Source of the DNA: Streptomyces gilvus
Lineage (GTDB): Bacteria; Actinomycetota; Actinomycetes; Streptomycetales; Streptomycetaceae
Length of the DNA stretch: 64,000 bases
Direction of reading: 5' to 3'
NCBI RefSeq assembly: GCF_022513565.1
Contig: NZ_JAKWBE010000005.1
Coordinates: forward strand, 248,001 to 312,000
Shown in pieces: positions 43,203 through 52,646 of this stretch. How positions within the stretch are numbered: position 1 is the stretch's first letter; each line of letters starts with the position of its first letter. The notes beneath the pieces are model-generated. The model ran no database searches and was not told the DNA's origin. It saw nothing but the letters and a program-made list of their open reading frames with translations. The position numbers and the translations under genes were made by a program.

Positions 43203-45671
43203 TCAGCCGTGCCGTGGCGCGACCGCCGGGTTTCCGCCCCATCGCGCGCCGGCCGGCATCTCCTCGCCCTTCATCAGGAAGGAGTCGGGCGCGAGGACGG
43301 CCCCGTCGCCCATGGACACGCCGTAGTGCACGAGCGCTCCGGTGCCGAGCGTGCAGCCGGCGCCGATGGTGATGTGGTCGGACTTGAAGGTGCCGTCCTC
43401 CTGGGAGTGGGCCTGCACCTTGGTGTGCGCGGCGAGCGTGCAGTCGTCGCCGATCGCGGCGAGGGTGCGCTCGGTGATGTAGCAGCCGTCGTCGAAGACA
43501 CGCCGCCCGAGCCGCACCCCCAGCGCCCGCCAGACGAGGTTCTTGAACGGTGTCCCGTTGAGGACGACCAGATGGTTGTCGGGCACCTTCCACAGCCGCT
43601 CGTGCCACCAGAAGTACGGGTCGTAGATCGAGCACAGCTTCGGCGCCAGCGGCCGGAACCGGCCGATCAGCCGCTCCACGAGCACGTAGTAAGCGGTACT
43701 GAAAGCGAGTCCGACGATCAGGGACGCACCGATCAGCAGGCCGCCGACCGTGCCGTGGCTGCCGTACAGATCGAAGGCGGCGAAGCCGATCACGCCGAGC
43801 ACGAACCAGTCCAGCCAGCGCAGAAACAGGAACAGACCCATGGAACGGAGGTTGAACCGGTTCTTCAGGGCCAGCCTGCGGCGCAGTTCGGCCCCCTCGC
43901 GCAGATGGTCGAAGCGGCTGTCGCGCTCCACCGAGCGCGGGATCTCGAAACAGGGCGAGCCCAGCAGGCCCACGCCCTCACGGATCTCGCCGTCCAGCGG
44001 GACCATCACCTTCGTCGCCAGCAGACAGTTCTCGCCGGTGCGGCCGCCGCTGGGGTAGGCGATGTTGTTCCCGAGGAAGTTGCGCCCTCCTATCGTCGCG
44101 CGGGAGACACGGAACGACGTGCCGGAGAAGTCGGCGTTCACGACCGACAGCCCGTCGGCGACCATGGTGCCGCTGCCCACGGTGGCCAGGTACGGCGTCT
44201 CGTGCCGCACCTCGGCGCCGAAGTTGGAGCCGGTCTGCTCCACCCGCGAGAGGTCGTAACCGACGGCGCGCAGGTAGGGGACGATGTACGAGCTGTCGCC
44301 GCACACCCACGTGAAGAACTTGATGTTGGTGACGCGGGCGATCGCACGCTGCACGGAGTAGTGGAAACCGTAGAGCGGATAGACCCGGTCCGCGCGCAGC
44401 AACGGGCTCAAAGCACGTGGCAGCAGGGACACGGCGGCGAACCCGAGGACCACGTAGCCGGCGTAGGCGACGAGCGACAGGCCCAGTGCCTCGCCGTAGA
44501 AGCGCCCCGTGGTCAGATCCTGGGAGGTGGGGTCGAGCAGGGCACCCAGGGCGGGGACCACGGTCAGCAGCAGATAGGTCCCGCCCACCGCCAGCGGGAC
44601 GTAGAGCAGCAGCGTCCGCAGCAGGCCGGCCAGCGCGTAGACCGCGCGGCGCCGGGTGGAGCAGGGAGCCGGCGGGACGCGGACGTAGTCCACGTCGGTG
44701 GGCTGGGCGGGCGAGCCGTGCCACCGCTCGCCCGGCGGGACCGCCGCGCCGCCGTAGAGGGCGGAGGAGTGGCCGAGCTGGGCGCCGTCGCCCATCGTCG
44801 TGCCGATCTCCAGGACGGTCTTCTCACCGACATACACCTCGCTGCCCAGCGTCACCCGGCCGGTGCGGATGCGTCCGGCACGGGCCTGGTAACAGAGGTA
44901 GAAAGCGTCTTTACGGATCACCGAACCGGCGCCGACGGTCAGCAGGTCGGTGCAGACCGGCACCGAGTGGGACAGGATTGTGACGCCCCTGCCGATCCTG
45001 GCGCCGAGGGCCCGCAGGTAGAGGACGTACAGCGGGCTGCCGGTGAACAGGAGCATCGGGCTGGCGTGCAGCAGCGCCTTCACCGTCCAGAAACGCACAT
45101 AGGCGAGGCTCCAGACCGGGAAAACGGTCTCCTTCCACCGCCCCACCAGCAGCCATTTCGCGGCCACCGGCAGCAGACACGCCCCCGCGAACACCGCCGC
45201 GCCGAACACCAGCGACCGGACATAGACGTCCACCGCCCCGTCCACGGCGGAGATCCACTCGTAGCCCCGGCCCAGGACCACCCCGGCGAGCAGGCAGTAC
45301 CCGGCGAAGAACAGGAACTGCAGGGTGCCGCACAGCAGGTAGCGCGGCGTGCTGCCCGGCAGGGCCGGCTCGGCGTCGGCGTCGGCGTCGGCCTCGGCTC
45401 CGGCCTCGGCAGGGGATGGGGCGGGTGCGGGCAGTGTGTCGAGGGCCGCCGCGAGCCTGCGGATCGTGGGATGGCCGTACACGTCCTTCATCGACACCGA
45501 CGGCAGGTCCTGCCGTTTACGGACCCGGGCACAGAAGTGCGCCATGACCAGCGAGTTGGCTCCGAGATCGTCGAAGAAGTGACTGTCGACGGGTATGTGT
45601 TCCCTGCGCACGACACCCGCCAGCACCTCGGCCAGGACGTTTTCGGTGACGGTCTCGACTTTTCCCACCAC
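43203..45671 (-). CDS. Pls-like carrier and membrane condensing protein
   Basis: An 822-residue protein. Residues 1-80 are a carrier domain with Ser40 in DDLGANSLVMAHF. An Ala/Glu/Asp-rich linker follows. Residues 105-820 match the C-terminal region of poly-lysine synthetase (Pls/PosA family): three soluble domains rich in hexapeptide-like turns (such as GATIGRGV-type and GGRNFLGNNI runs) alternate with about six membrane helices (e.g. LLCGTLQFLFFAGYCLLAGV and FLRWLDWFVLGVIGFAAF). In Pls these domains join carrier-bound monomers into an isopeptide chain. Here they are on a separate protein from the adenylation domain. It is the first gene of the operon. Confidence 0.85.
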   Translation of the reverse strand: MVGKVETVTENVLAEVLAGVVRREHIPVDSHFFDDLGANSLVMAHFCARVRKRQDLPSVSMKDVYGHPTIRRLAAALDTLPAPAPSPAEAGAEADADADAEPALPGSTPRYLLCGTLQFLFFAGYCLLAGVVLGRGYEWISAVDGAVDVYVRSLVFGAAVFAGACLLPVAAKWLLVGRWKETVFPVWSLAYVRFWTVKALLHASPMLLFTGSPLYVLYLRALGARIGRGVTILSHSVPVCTDLLTVGAGSVIRKDAFYLCYQARAGRIRTGRVTLGSEVYVGEKTVLEIGTTMGDGAQLGHSSALYGGAAVPPGERWHGSPAQPTDVDYVRVPPAPCSTRRRAVYALAGLLRTLLLYVPLAVGGTYLLLTVVPALGALLDPTSQDLTTGRFYGEALGLSLVAYAGYVVLGFAAVSLLPRALSPLLRADRVYPLYGFHYSVQRAIARVTNIKFFTWVCGDSSYIVPYLRAVGYDLSRVEQTGSNFGAEVRHETPYLATVGSGTMVADGLSVVNADFSGTSFRVSRATIGGRNFLGNNIAYPSGGRTGENCLLATKVMVPLDGEIREGVGLLGSPCFEIPRSVERDSRFDHLREGAELRRRLALKNRFNLRSMGLFLFLRWLDWFVLGVIGFAAFDLYGSHGTVGGLLIGASLIVGLAFSTAYYVLVERLIGRFRPLAPKLCSIYDPYFWWHERLWKVPDNHLVVLNGTPFKNLVWRALGVRLGRRVFDDGCYITERTLAAIGDDCTLAAHTKVQAHSQEDGTFKSDHITIGAGCTLGTGALVHYGVSMGDGAVLAPDSFLMKGEEMPAGARWGGNPAVAPRHG

Positions 45672-46166
45672 GAGCGCTCCTTACGGTTTTACATGCCTTA
45701 CGCCTTTTGCGGCTCGCTCGGTTCCCATGGGATTTCCCGGAGAGAAGTACGGTGTCGTCCCGTCCGCCGTTCACGACTGGGTCCGAATCGGTGCGGAAGT
45801 GAAATGAGTGGTCAGGAGAAAGGGATGGGATGAGTTCTGTTCGTGACCACTGATGTCCCCCGTGTCGTGTGCGCCTGAGCCGTTCTCGGCATGCACAACG
45901 AATACGGTCCGAATTGTTTCGGAAAGTTCATGCACGCTTCAAGAGGGTTCGGGTCATTGGCGATTTCCGGACCTGGTGGAAACGTCGATCAACGGGACGA
46001 CGTGTGCCGTTTACAAAAGACGACAGAATGATGGGGGAGCAATCCGGCCAACGCGGACATGACAGAAAAAGGGGGATCTGTCGGCGATCCGTTTCCGCCG
46101 TGTTGCCGGTGCGAAGCCCGGGACCAGGGGATGAGTGGAGCCGCGCACGGCGGATACCGTTAGGTC
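45672..46166. other. Intergenic region between the Pls-like operon and the YihY gene
   Basis: No gene is supported in these 495 bases. The stretch from about 45680 to 46070 is noticeably A+T-richer than the neighbouring genes. It should hold the promoter of the Dap/Pls-like operon (leftward). I saw no iron-box (DmdR1/IdeR type). TACCGT at 46155-46160 is the likely -10 box of the YihY gene. Confidence 0.45.
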
Positions 46167-47303
46167 GTGCAGCCAGCAAGTGAACCTTCCGAACGGCCCT
46201 CCGGCCGCCTCCACCGGGCGCGTGCCCTCTACCGGAACGTCTCCAAGCGCCGGACCGCCTGGCTGCTGCTCAAGGACACCGTCAACTCCTGCATGGAGTA
46301 CCGCATCCTGGGCCTCGCGGCCGAAGCCGCGTTCTTCACGCTGCTGTCTGTGCCGCCGCTGCTGCTCAGCCTCATCGGCCTGCTCGGCTACGTCGACGAC
46401 TGGACCGGCACCGACACCATCAGCAGCCTCCAGAACAACATCCTGGACGCCTCCCGCACCGTGCTCTCCGACAAGGGCGTCACCGAGATCGCCCAGCCGA
46501 TCCTGCACGACGTGGTCAGGGGCGGCCGCCCCGATGTCATCTCGGTCGGTTTCCTCTTCGCCCTGTGGTCGGGATCCCGCGCCGTAAACGTATTCATCGA
46601 CACCATCACCGTGATGTACGGCCTCGACGGCGTGCGCGGCATCGTCAAGACCCGGGTGATGTCGTTCCTGCTGTTCATCGTGGCCCTGGTGATCGGCTCG
46701 ATCGCGCTGCCGCTGATGGTGGCGGGCCCCGACGCCGTCGTACGCATCGTGCCCTGGTCGGAGACGCTGGTGCAGGTCCTGTACTGGCCCGTCGTCATCG
46801 TCCTGTCGATCGTTTTCCTCACCACGCTCTACCACGTGTCCGTGCCCGTGCGTTCCCCCTGGATCGAGGACGTGCCCGGCTCCCTCGTGGCCCTGGCCAT
46901 GTGGGTGCTGGGCAGTTTCCTGCTGCGCATCTACATCACGCACACCATCGAGGGAGCCACCATCTACGGCTCCCTCGCCGCGTCCGTCGCCGTGCTGCTG
47001 TGGATCGGCGTCGGCGCCTTCGCGGTGCTCGTCGGGGCCGCGGTCAACGCGGCCATCGACCGGGTCTGGCCGGCCGCCGCGACGGCCGCGGCCCGCGCCG
47101 CCAACGAACGCCTGCGCGAGGCACAGCTGGCCGAACATGTGGCCCGCACGGCCGCGGGCCTGGAGACCGACCCCGACGACCCCGACATGCCCTCGGAGTT
47201 CCCCGAGCGCTGGTCGCGTTTCCTGCCGCCGGAGGACGTCACCTCACGCCTGCGCACCCACGTCAAGAGCACCCACCCGCCGCACAAGCCCGAAGATTCC
47301 TGA
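46167..47303 (+). CDS. YihY/virulence factor BrkB-family membrane protein
   Basis: A 378-residue membrane protein with about six helices. AAEAAFFTLLSVPPLLLSLIGLLG and GLDGVRGIVKTRVMSFLLFIVALVIGSI are typical of the YihY family. Older databases call it ribonuclease BN, which is not supported. The C-terminal 80 residues are a charged cytoplasmic tail. The GTG at 46167 lies six bases after a TACCGT -10 box, so the mRNA is probably leaderless. Confidence 0.85.
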   Translation: MQPASEPSERPSGRLHRARALYRNVSKRRTAWLLLKDTVNSCMEYRILGLAAEAAFFTLLSVPPLLLSLIGLLGYVDDWTGTDTISSLQNNILDASRTVLSDKGVTEIAQPILHDVVRGGRPDVISVGFLFALWSGSRAVNVFIDTITVMYGLDGVRGIVKTRVMSFLLFIVALVIGSIALPLMVAGPDAVVRIVPWSETLVQVLYWPVVIVLSIVFLTTLYHVSVPVRSPWIEDVPGSLVALAMWVLGSFLLRIYITHTIEGATIYGSLAASVAVLLWIGVGAFAVLVGAAVNAAIDRVWPAAATAAARAANERLREAQLAEHVARTAAGLETDPDDPDMPSEFPERWSRFLPPEDVTSRLRTHVKSTHPPHKPEDS

Positions 47304-47307
47304 CCGC

Positions 47308-47859
47308 TCACCCCTTCCATGCGCCCGCCATCGCTGCCTTTCCGGCGAAGTCCGCGAAATCGCGCGGCTCGCGCCCCAGCACCCGCCGAACCCCGTCCGA
47401 CAGATACGCGTTCCGCCCGTCCAGCAGCGACTCGAACAGCTCGACCAGGAACGCGACCTCCTCCGGCGCCACCCCGAACCCGGCCAGCCGCGCGCCGTAC
47501 TCCCGCGCCGGCACCGCCCGGTACGACAGCTCACGCCGCGCCGCCCGCAGCGCCTCCTCGGTGGGCCGCGCCCGCTCCTCGCCCCGCGCCGACAGCAGCA
47601 CCAGCCTGCGCACGCCGAGCCCGACCGCCTCGTGCGCGAACAGCCCGACGTTGCGCGCAGCCTCGGGCGCACCGACATCGGTCGGACAGACGAGATACGC
47701 CGCGTCCGCGCCCCGCAGCGTTTCCGCCCACGTCGACCGCTCCGTCCAGTCGAACCCCTGCGCGCATGAGGCCGCCCGCACGGTCAGCCCGGCGGCACCC
47801 ATGTGCCCGCGTCCACGCTGACCGCATGGACGCTCTCGCCGGCCTGCTGGAGGGCCCAC
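47308..47859 (-). pseudogene. Internally deleted NmrA/SDR-family oxidoreductase remnant
   Basis: The 183-residue reading frame joins two parts of an NAD(P)-binding protein. It has VRAASCAQGFDWTERSTWAETLRGADAAYLV and VRRLVLLSARGEERARP from the N-terminal half, then jumps to YGARLAGFGVAPEEVAFLVELFE and LSDGVRRVLGREPRDFADFA from the extreme C-terminus. About 100 residues normally between them are missing. The true N-terminus, with the glycine-rich nucleotide motif, is also absent. It is likely inactive. Confidence 0.7.
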
Positions 47860-48053
47860 GCGCGCGTGGCGCCTTCATGATCCGCGCCTGCTTCGACCCG
47901 CCGTGGGCCGTGCGCGTCGCGGACCGCGCCCCGCTCACGGTGATGCTGATGGTCCGCGGCGACGCCTGGATCACACCCGATGAAAGCGCTCCCGTACGGC
48001 TACGCACGGGCGACCTCGCCATCGCCCGCGGACCGGACCAGGGTTTCCCTTAG
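47826..48053 (+). pseudogene. Truncated AraC-type cupin regulator remnant
   Basis: A 75-residue fragment, starting MDALAGLLEGPRARGAFMI, has the form of the N-terminal cupin of AraC regulators that usually pair with NmrA-type genes. It ends in a TAG at 48051-48053 before the rest of the cupin and before any helix-turn-helix. Its start overlaps the opposite-strand NmrA remnant. The pair has decayed together. Confidence 0.65.
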
Positions 48054-48086
48054 AGGCGCGGACCGCGGGCGCGTAGGCTGATCCCC

Positions 48087-48767
48087 GTGTACCGGGAGAG
48101 GCCCTCTTCGCTCAGCGGGGCGGTGCTCTGGACGAATACCCCGTCCGAGGCCGGCGTGGGACGCGTGCTGCCCGACGGATGCATGGATCTGCTCTGGCAC
48201 GAGGGACGGCTATTGGTCGCCGGGCCGGACACCCACGCCTATGTCACCGAGGGTTCCGCCGGAATATGGGCGGGAATCCGTTTCTACCCCGGCACCGCAC
48301 CCGCTCTACTCGGCGTACCCGCCCATGAATTGCGCGACCGGCGCGTCGAACTCGCGGATCTGCGGCCCCTTTCCGAGGTTCGTCGGATCACCGCCCTTGT
48401 GAATGCGGCCGCTGATCCCGAAAGCGGTCTCGAAAAGCTCGCATTGCGCATGGCGGCGGACAAGGAACCGCCCGATCCGCTGCTACGGCGCCTCGTCATT
48501 GCCCTCGACGCGGGACGGCCCGTAGCTGCCGTCGCCGATGAACTCGGTTTCAGTGTGCGGCAGTTGCACCGACGGGCCTTGACCGCCTTCGGATACGGAC
48601 CCAAGACCCTCGGGCGGGTGCTGCGCCTGCAGCGGGCCCTGAAGCTCGCCCGGCGAGGCGTGCCGTTCGCGGAGACGGCCGCGCTCGCCGGGTTCGCGGA
48701 CCAGGCCCATCTGGCACGGGACGTACGGGAGTTGGCGGGGCTGCCACTCGGTGAGCTACTGGGGTAG
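48087..48767 (+). CDS. AraC-family transcriptional regulator
   Basis: A 226-residue regulator. The N-terminus (residues 1-100, [26 protein letters not shown]) is the DUF6597-type domain of certain AraC proteins, and residues 130-225 form the two helix-turn-helix motifs ([18 protein letters not shown] and [25 protein letters not shown]). The GTG start lies seven bases after TAGGCT, so the mRNA is probably leaderless. It converges on and overlaps the VOC gene. Its target may be that VOC gene. Confidence 0.82.
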   Translation: MYRERPSSLSGAVLWTNTPSEAGVGRVLPDGCMDLLWHEGRLLVAGPDTHAYVTEGSAGIWAGIRFYPGTAPALLGVPAHELRDRRVELADLRPLSEVRRITALVNAAADPESGLEKLALRMAADKEPPDPLLRRLVIALDAGRPVAAVADELGFSVRQLHRRALTAFGYGPKTLGRVLRLQRALKLARRGVPFAETAALAGFADQAHLARDVRELAGLPLGELLG

Positions 48768-49151
48768 CTGGGCGAACAGGTCGACGCCGTTGCCGTCCGG
48801 GTCGTGGACGACCGCGTACCGCATGCCCCAGAACGCGTCCCACGGCTTGAGCTCGCCGTGGTGACCCGCACCGACCAGGTCCTCGTACACGGCGTCCACC
48901 TCGGCCGGTGACCCGCACCGGAAGGCGAGCGAGATCCGGCCGCCACCGCTCGGCGGCCGCCATACGGAGTGGAAGGAGCGGATCGTCTCCTCGGTGTCCA
49001 GGGCGAGCGTCAGACCACCGGGCAGCTCGGCCTCGACGTGGGGCTGCTCCTCGGCACCCTCCGGGAAGACGAGGCCGAGGCGGCGGTAAAAGGCGAGCGA
49101 GGCCGCCATGTCGGAGGCGACCACGCCGATCACGGCGAAATGTGGAGTCAT
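48756..49151 (-). CDS. VOC-family (glyoxalase/bleomycin resistance-like) protein
   Basis: A 131-residue protein of the vicinal-oxygen-chelate fold. [22 protein letters not shown] opens the first module and [23 protein letters not shown] closes the second. The ATG at 49151 starts the first strand (MTPHFAV). The function could be a dioxygenase, glyoxalase or drug-binding protein. The end overlaps the convergent AraC gene by 12 bases. Confidence 0.82.
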   Translation of the reverse strand: MTPHFAVIGVVASDMAASLAFYRRLGLVFPEGAEEQPHVEAELPGGLTLALDTEETIRSFHSVWRPPSGGGRISLAFRCGSPAEVDAVYEDLVGAGHHGELKPWDAFWGMRYAVVHDPDGNGVDLFAQLPQ

Positions 49152-49204
49152 GGGGCCACCGTAGGCAGGGGGGACGCCGATGGTCTTGAAGGAATCGGAC
49201 ATCG

Positions 49205-49282
49205 TGGGCGGTGGGCGGTGGGCGGTGGGCGGGGTCGTTGGCTGCTGGCTCACCGCTCACGGCTCACGGCTCACGGCTCACG
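49205..49282. repeat. Short tandem repeats with a G-quadruplex motif
   Basis: GGGCGGT is repeated so that five G-runs of three or more lie between 49206 and 49234 with four-base spacers. GGCTCAC is then repeated about four times from 49255 to 49282. The second repeat enters the 3' end of the VOC gene at 49278. Confidence 0.7.
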
Positions 49283-49910
49283 CGAAGGTGACCGGCCCGA
49301 GGGGTGTGTCCACCGTGAAGGTGATGCTCAACGGGCCCTGTATCAGGGTGAGTTCGGTGTCCAGTGCGGAGAGCAGCGGGCGGATCTCGTCCGGGTCGGG
49401 GGCGCTGGCGGTCAGTTCCAGCAGGGGAGTGGTGGGCAGGTCGGTGGCGGTCGGGTGGACGGACGACCCCCAGTCGATGAGGAACGGCACCAGGCCTGAG
49501 GGGTGCTGCGTGTCGCCGTCGGTCAGGCGCCACCGCAAGAGGGTGCCGTCGGGGCGGCGACGGCTCATCGGGCGGATGTCACCGGGGTCGTAGCCCCGGG
49601 CCCGGGCCGCGGCCACCGCCGAGTCCAGGTCGGGCGGACTGATGGCCCAGGTCACGGTCCGGGCCGAGGCCAGATCGTCCACCGCGAACGGGCGGGGGCC
49701 GTCCGGCCGCATCTGCTCGGGGTCCGGACCGACGATCTCCAGATAGCGTGAACAACCCAGCGAGACAAGGTGGTTGCGGGTTCCCAGCCCGACATGCGCG
49801 CCGCCGGGAGCGGGCTCCACGCCGGTGCGCTCGGTGAAGTCGGCGACGGTCGCCGCCAGATCGGGGGTCGCGAGGACGAGGTGGTCCAGATGTGCGGGGA
49901 TGGCGTTCAT
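49278..49910 (-). CDS. VOC/glyoxalase-like domain protein
   Basis: A 210-residue protein whose start, AHLDHLVLATPDLAATVADF, and strand RNHLVSLGCSRYLEIVGPD are typical of the glyoxalase-like domain. The ATG at 49910 (MNAIPAHLDHLV) is the natural start; the longer in-frame reading adds low-complexity residues. The function is unknown. It is divergent from the lipoprotein gene with a 61-base gap. Confidence 0.78.
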   Translation of the reverse strand: MNAIPAHLDHLVLATPDLAATVADFTERTGVEPAPGGAHVGLGTRNHLVSLGCSRYLEIVGPDPEQMRPDGPRPFAVDDLASARTVTWAISPPDLDSAVAAARARGYDPGDIRPMSRRRPDGTLLRWRLTDGDTQHPSGLVPFLIDWGSSVHPTATDLPTTPLLELTASAPDPDEIRPLLSALDTELTLIQGPLSITFTVDTPLGPVTFA

Positions 49911-49971
49911 CGCAGCCGACACTACGCAGCACCGGCTCCACTGTGGAACACCTGTGCGGCAGGATGGGGGC

Positions 49972-50646
49972 ATGATCCGTGCCTGGCGCACCCTGCGCGT
50001 CCTGCCGCCGCTCCTGTTGTTGCCCGCGCTGCTGCTGACCGGTTGCGGCACCGAGAAGGCGTCGGCCGGCACCGGACCCGGCGACGGTTCTTCCACCGCG
50101 GCCGCCGACCCGGCCGAACTCGCCGCCCGCGCCAAGGCGTTGGGCATCGCCCCGGAACTCGTCTACGTCACCGAGGCCCCCGGCTACACCCTCGCCCCGC
50201 AGTCCGTGGGCGTGTCCGGCGACGACGGCTTCTCCGCCGCCTACTGGTCGGAGCGGACCGGCACCCAGCTCGAACTTCGCGTCGACCGGGTCACGTTCAC
50301 CGCCGGCACCTGCGCCCAGCAGCCGGTAGGCGGCAGTGACGCGTCCGTCGGCCTCACGAAGTGCACCCGCGACGGGGACGACTGGTACCGCACCGCCGGG
50401 ACCTGGAACGGGTACGCGGTGCCGAAGCAGGGCTACACCATCCTGCTCAGCGGCTCCGGCGTAGCGCGCGAGACCCTGCGCGACGCCGCCCTCGCCGTCC
50501 ACCGGCCCTCCGCCGCCGAACTCGACGCTCTGCTGCCGCCCGCCCCCGCACCCGGGGCGACCTCCCCGGCGCCGGTCAGGCGTGGCGACCTGCCGCCGAA
50601 CGGCGACGGAGCCCCCAACAACGACGTTCCCTGCGAGGGCTGTTGA
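49972..50646 (+). CDS. Lipoprotein of unknown function
   Basis: A 224-residue protein with a signal peptide ending in the lipobox LLTGC (Cys near residue 25). The mature part includes APQSVGVSGDDGFSAAYWS and two well-spaced Cys residues (AGTCAQQP and LTKC), with a Pro/Asn-rich tail ending CEGC. I do not recognise the family. It ends at 50646, back to back with the DUF5954 gene. Confidence 0.65.
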   Translation: MIRAWRTLRVLPPLLLLPALLLTGCGTEKASAGTGPGDGSSTAAADPAELAARAKALGIAPELVYVTEAPGYTLAPQSVGVSGDDGFSAAYWSERTGTQLELRVDRVTFTAGTCAQQPVGGSDASVGLTKCTRDGDDWYRTAGTWNGYAVPKQGYTILLSGSGVARETLRDAALAVHRPSAAELDALLPPAPAPGATSPAPVRRGDLPPNGDGAPNNDVPCEGC

Positions 50647-51669
50647 TCAGCCGTCGTAGGTGAGGTTGCCGTCCTCGTCCATCGTCGGATGCATCTTCAT
50701 GGGGCCGTAGTCGTCCACATCCGAAGGGCGCGGCGGCTCCGGGCCGTCCGGTCCCATCCGCAGCAGGCGCTCGATGCGGCAGATCCTGAACAGCCGGTCG
50801 TCGACAAGGAACTCGTCGGCGCGGCCGAGGACCCGGAACTCCTCGGCCGCCTTCGCGTAACGGGCCTTCTTCGCCTCGTCGAACCCGAACAGCAGCGCCC
50901 AGGTCTCGGCCATGCCGTCGTACAGCATCCGCCGGGCGGCGTGCGGGGTGGGCAGGAGCGTGCCGCGCGGCTGCCAGCCGCCGTCGTCGTCCCGCTCGAC
51001 CACACCGAAGCCCGTGGGCAGCAGCACCAGTTCGGGGTGGGTGGTCACGGACCGCTCGGAGTCCGTGATCACCTCGCCGGGGAAGCGGTCGCCGGCGTAG
51101 ACGAAGTTCCGCAGCCCCAGCCGCAGCGCACCGGCGGCCGGGCCCTCGGTGCGCTGCGGGTCGAGGACGAACCCGACGTCCGGCGACGAGGTGTCCCGCC
51201 CCTGACGTTCCCAGACCCGCTCCAAGGGCTCGCGGTCGGTGGGCCGGGGCGGCTCCAGCCCGTCGTCGCCGGCCCGGGTGAACTCGTCCCCGCGCACCAC
51301 GCGGTAGCACACCCCGCACGCCTCGATCTCGTTCACCGGTTCCCGTGTCAACACGTCGACGGCTGCCAGCAGTTCGCGGCGCTCGACGCGGTCGTCGGTG
51401 TCGTCCTTGGCGCGGAAGAAGAGATACGACTGCAGCCCGTCCCGCGCCACCTGCGGCATCCCGTCCACCACCGGCTTCAGCACCCGCCACTCTGGTCCGG
51501 CCGCCGGATCGCGCACCGCCACCCCGAACACCGGTCCACGCAGGGCGAAGTGCGGATACCGCAGCGAGGCCTCCATCGCGTCGTGCTCCCGCACCCAGGC
51601 CGCGGGGTCGTCACGCCGGACCAGTTCGTCGTGGAGCGCGTCGATCTGTTGCCGCCAGTCGTCATTCAT
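50647..51669 (-). CDS. DUF5954 protein
   Basis: A 340-residue cytoplasmic protein found in Streptomyces. [45 protein letters not shown] and [21 protein letters not shown] are the conserved blocks. The function is unknown. The ATG at 51669 begins [12 protein letters not shown]. An insertion element now lies 55 bases upstream, so its original promoter may have been separated. Confidence 0.78.
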   Translation of the reverse strand: MNDDWRQQIDALHDELVRRDDPAAWVREHDAMEASLRYPHFALRGPVFGVAVRDPAAGPEWRVLKPVVDGMPQVARDGLQSYLFFRAKDDTDDRVERRELLAAVDVLTREPVNEIEACGVCYRVVRGDEFTRAGDDGLEPPRPTDREPLERVWERQGRDTSSPDVGFVLDPQRTEGPAAGALRLGLRNFVYAGDRFPGEVITDSERSVTTHPELVLLPTGFGVVERDDDGGWQPRGTLLPTPHAARRMLYDGMAETWALLFGFDEAKKARYAKAAEEFRVLGRADEFLVDDRLFRICRIERLLRMGPDGPEPPRPSDVDDYGPMKMHPTMDEDGNLTYDG

Positions 51670-51767
51670 GCACGCATTGTCGCGGGGACGGGTCCCGGGC
51701 GGTGGACGAAACGGTCCAACTAGGGCGTGTTGCGAAAGTAGATCAAGGTCGTGGATGATCACGCGTC

Positions 51768-52642
51768 GTGGGGCGTGGAGATCTGACGAACGGCCAGTGG
51801 GCCCGGCTGGAGCCGTTGTTGCCGACGGGCAAGAAGCCGGGCCGTCCGCAGACGTGGACGCGGCGGCAGCTGATCGACGGCATACGGTGGCGGACCAGGG
51901 CCGGTGCGCCGTGGCGCGACGTGCCGGAGCGGTACGGGCCGTGGGACCGGGCCTACGACCTGTTCCGGCGCTGGCAGCGCGACGGCATCTGGAAGCAGAT
52001 CTTCGTACAGCTGCAGGCCGAGGCCGACGCGAAGGGGCTGATCACCTGGGACGTCAGCGTGGACTCCACGATCGCGCGGGCCCACCAGCATGCTGCCGGG
52101 GCCCGCAAAAAGGGGCCGAGCAGAAGGAGCCTCCTGGCGGCGTCGACACCGAGCCCGACGACCACGGCCTGGGGCGCTCGCGAGGCGGGCTGACCACGAA
52201 GCTGCATTTGGCGGTTGAGCAGGGGCAGAAGCCGTTGTCGCTGTTGGTCACGGCAGGCCAGCGACACGACAGCCCGCAGTTCCAGCCGGTTCTGGAGGCC
52301 ATCCGGGTACCCCGCCTCGGCCTGGGCCGGCCGCGCACCCGGCCGGACAAGGTCCGCGCTGACAAGGCATACGGGTCACGCGCGAACCGCGCCTACCTGC
52401 GCCGGCGTGGCATCCGTTGCACGATCCCGGAGAAGGCCGACCAGGTCCGCAACCGCAAGAAGCGTGGCTCCCGCGGCGGCCGACCGCCGAAGTTCGACAA
52501 GGCCGACTACAAAGAGCGCCACGCGGTGGAGTGCGGGATCAATCGCCTCAAGCGCCACCGGGCTGTGGCTACGAGATACGACAAGCTCGCCGTCCGATAC
52601 GAGGCAACCGTGCTGGTCGCAGCTATCAACGAGTGGCTGTGA
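51768..52642 (+). CDS. IS5-family transposase, made by -1 frameshifting
   Basis: The first part (51768-52193) encodes the N-terminal domain and the first catalytic Asp ([14 protein letters not shown]). The second part, in the -1 frame, continues at the AAAAAGGGG run near 52106-52114 and ends at 52642. It holds [10 protein letters not shown] (second Asp) and [14 protein letters not shown] (Glu), completing the DDE set. Programmed -1 slippage at the A-run is the usual mode in this IS group. The joined protein would be about 290 residues. Confidence 0.85.
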
Positions 52643-52646
52643 CCAC

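Noticed and set aside
45853..46183. Small open frames between the Pls-like and YihY genes
   Set aside because: No ribosome sites, no recognisable motifs and mutually overlapping in several frames; better explained as an A+T-richer promoter region.
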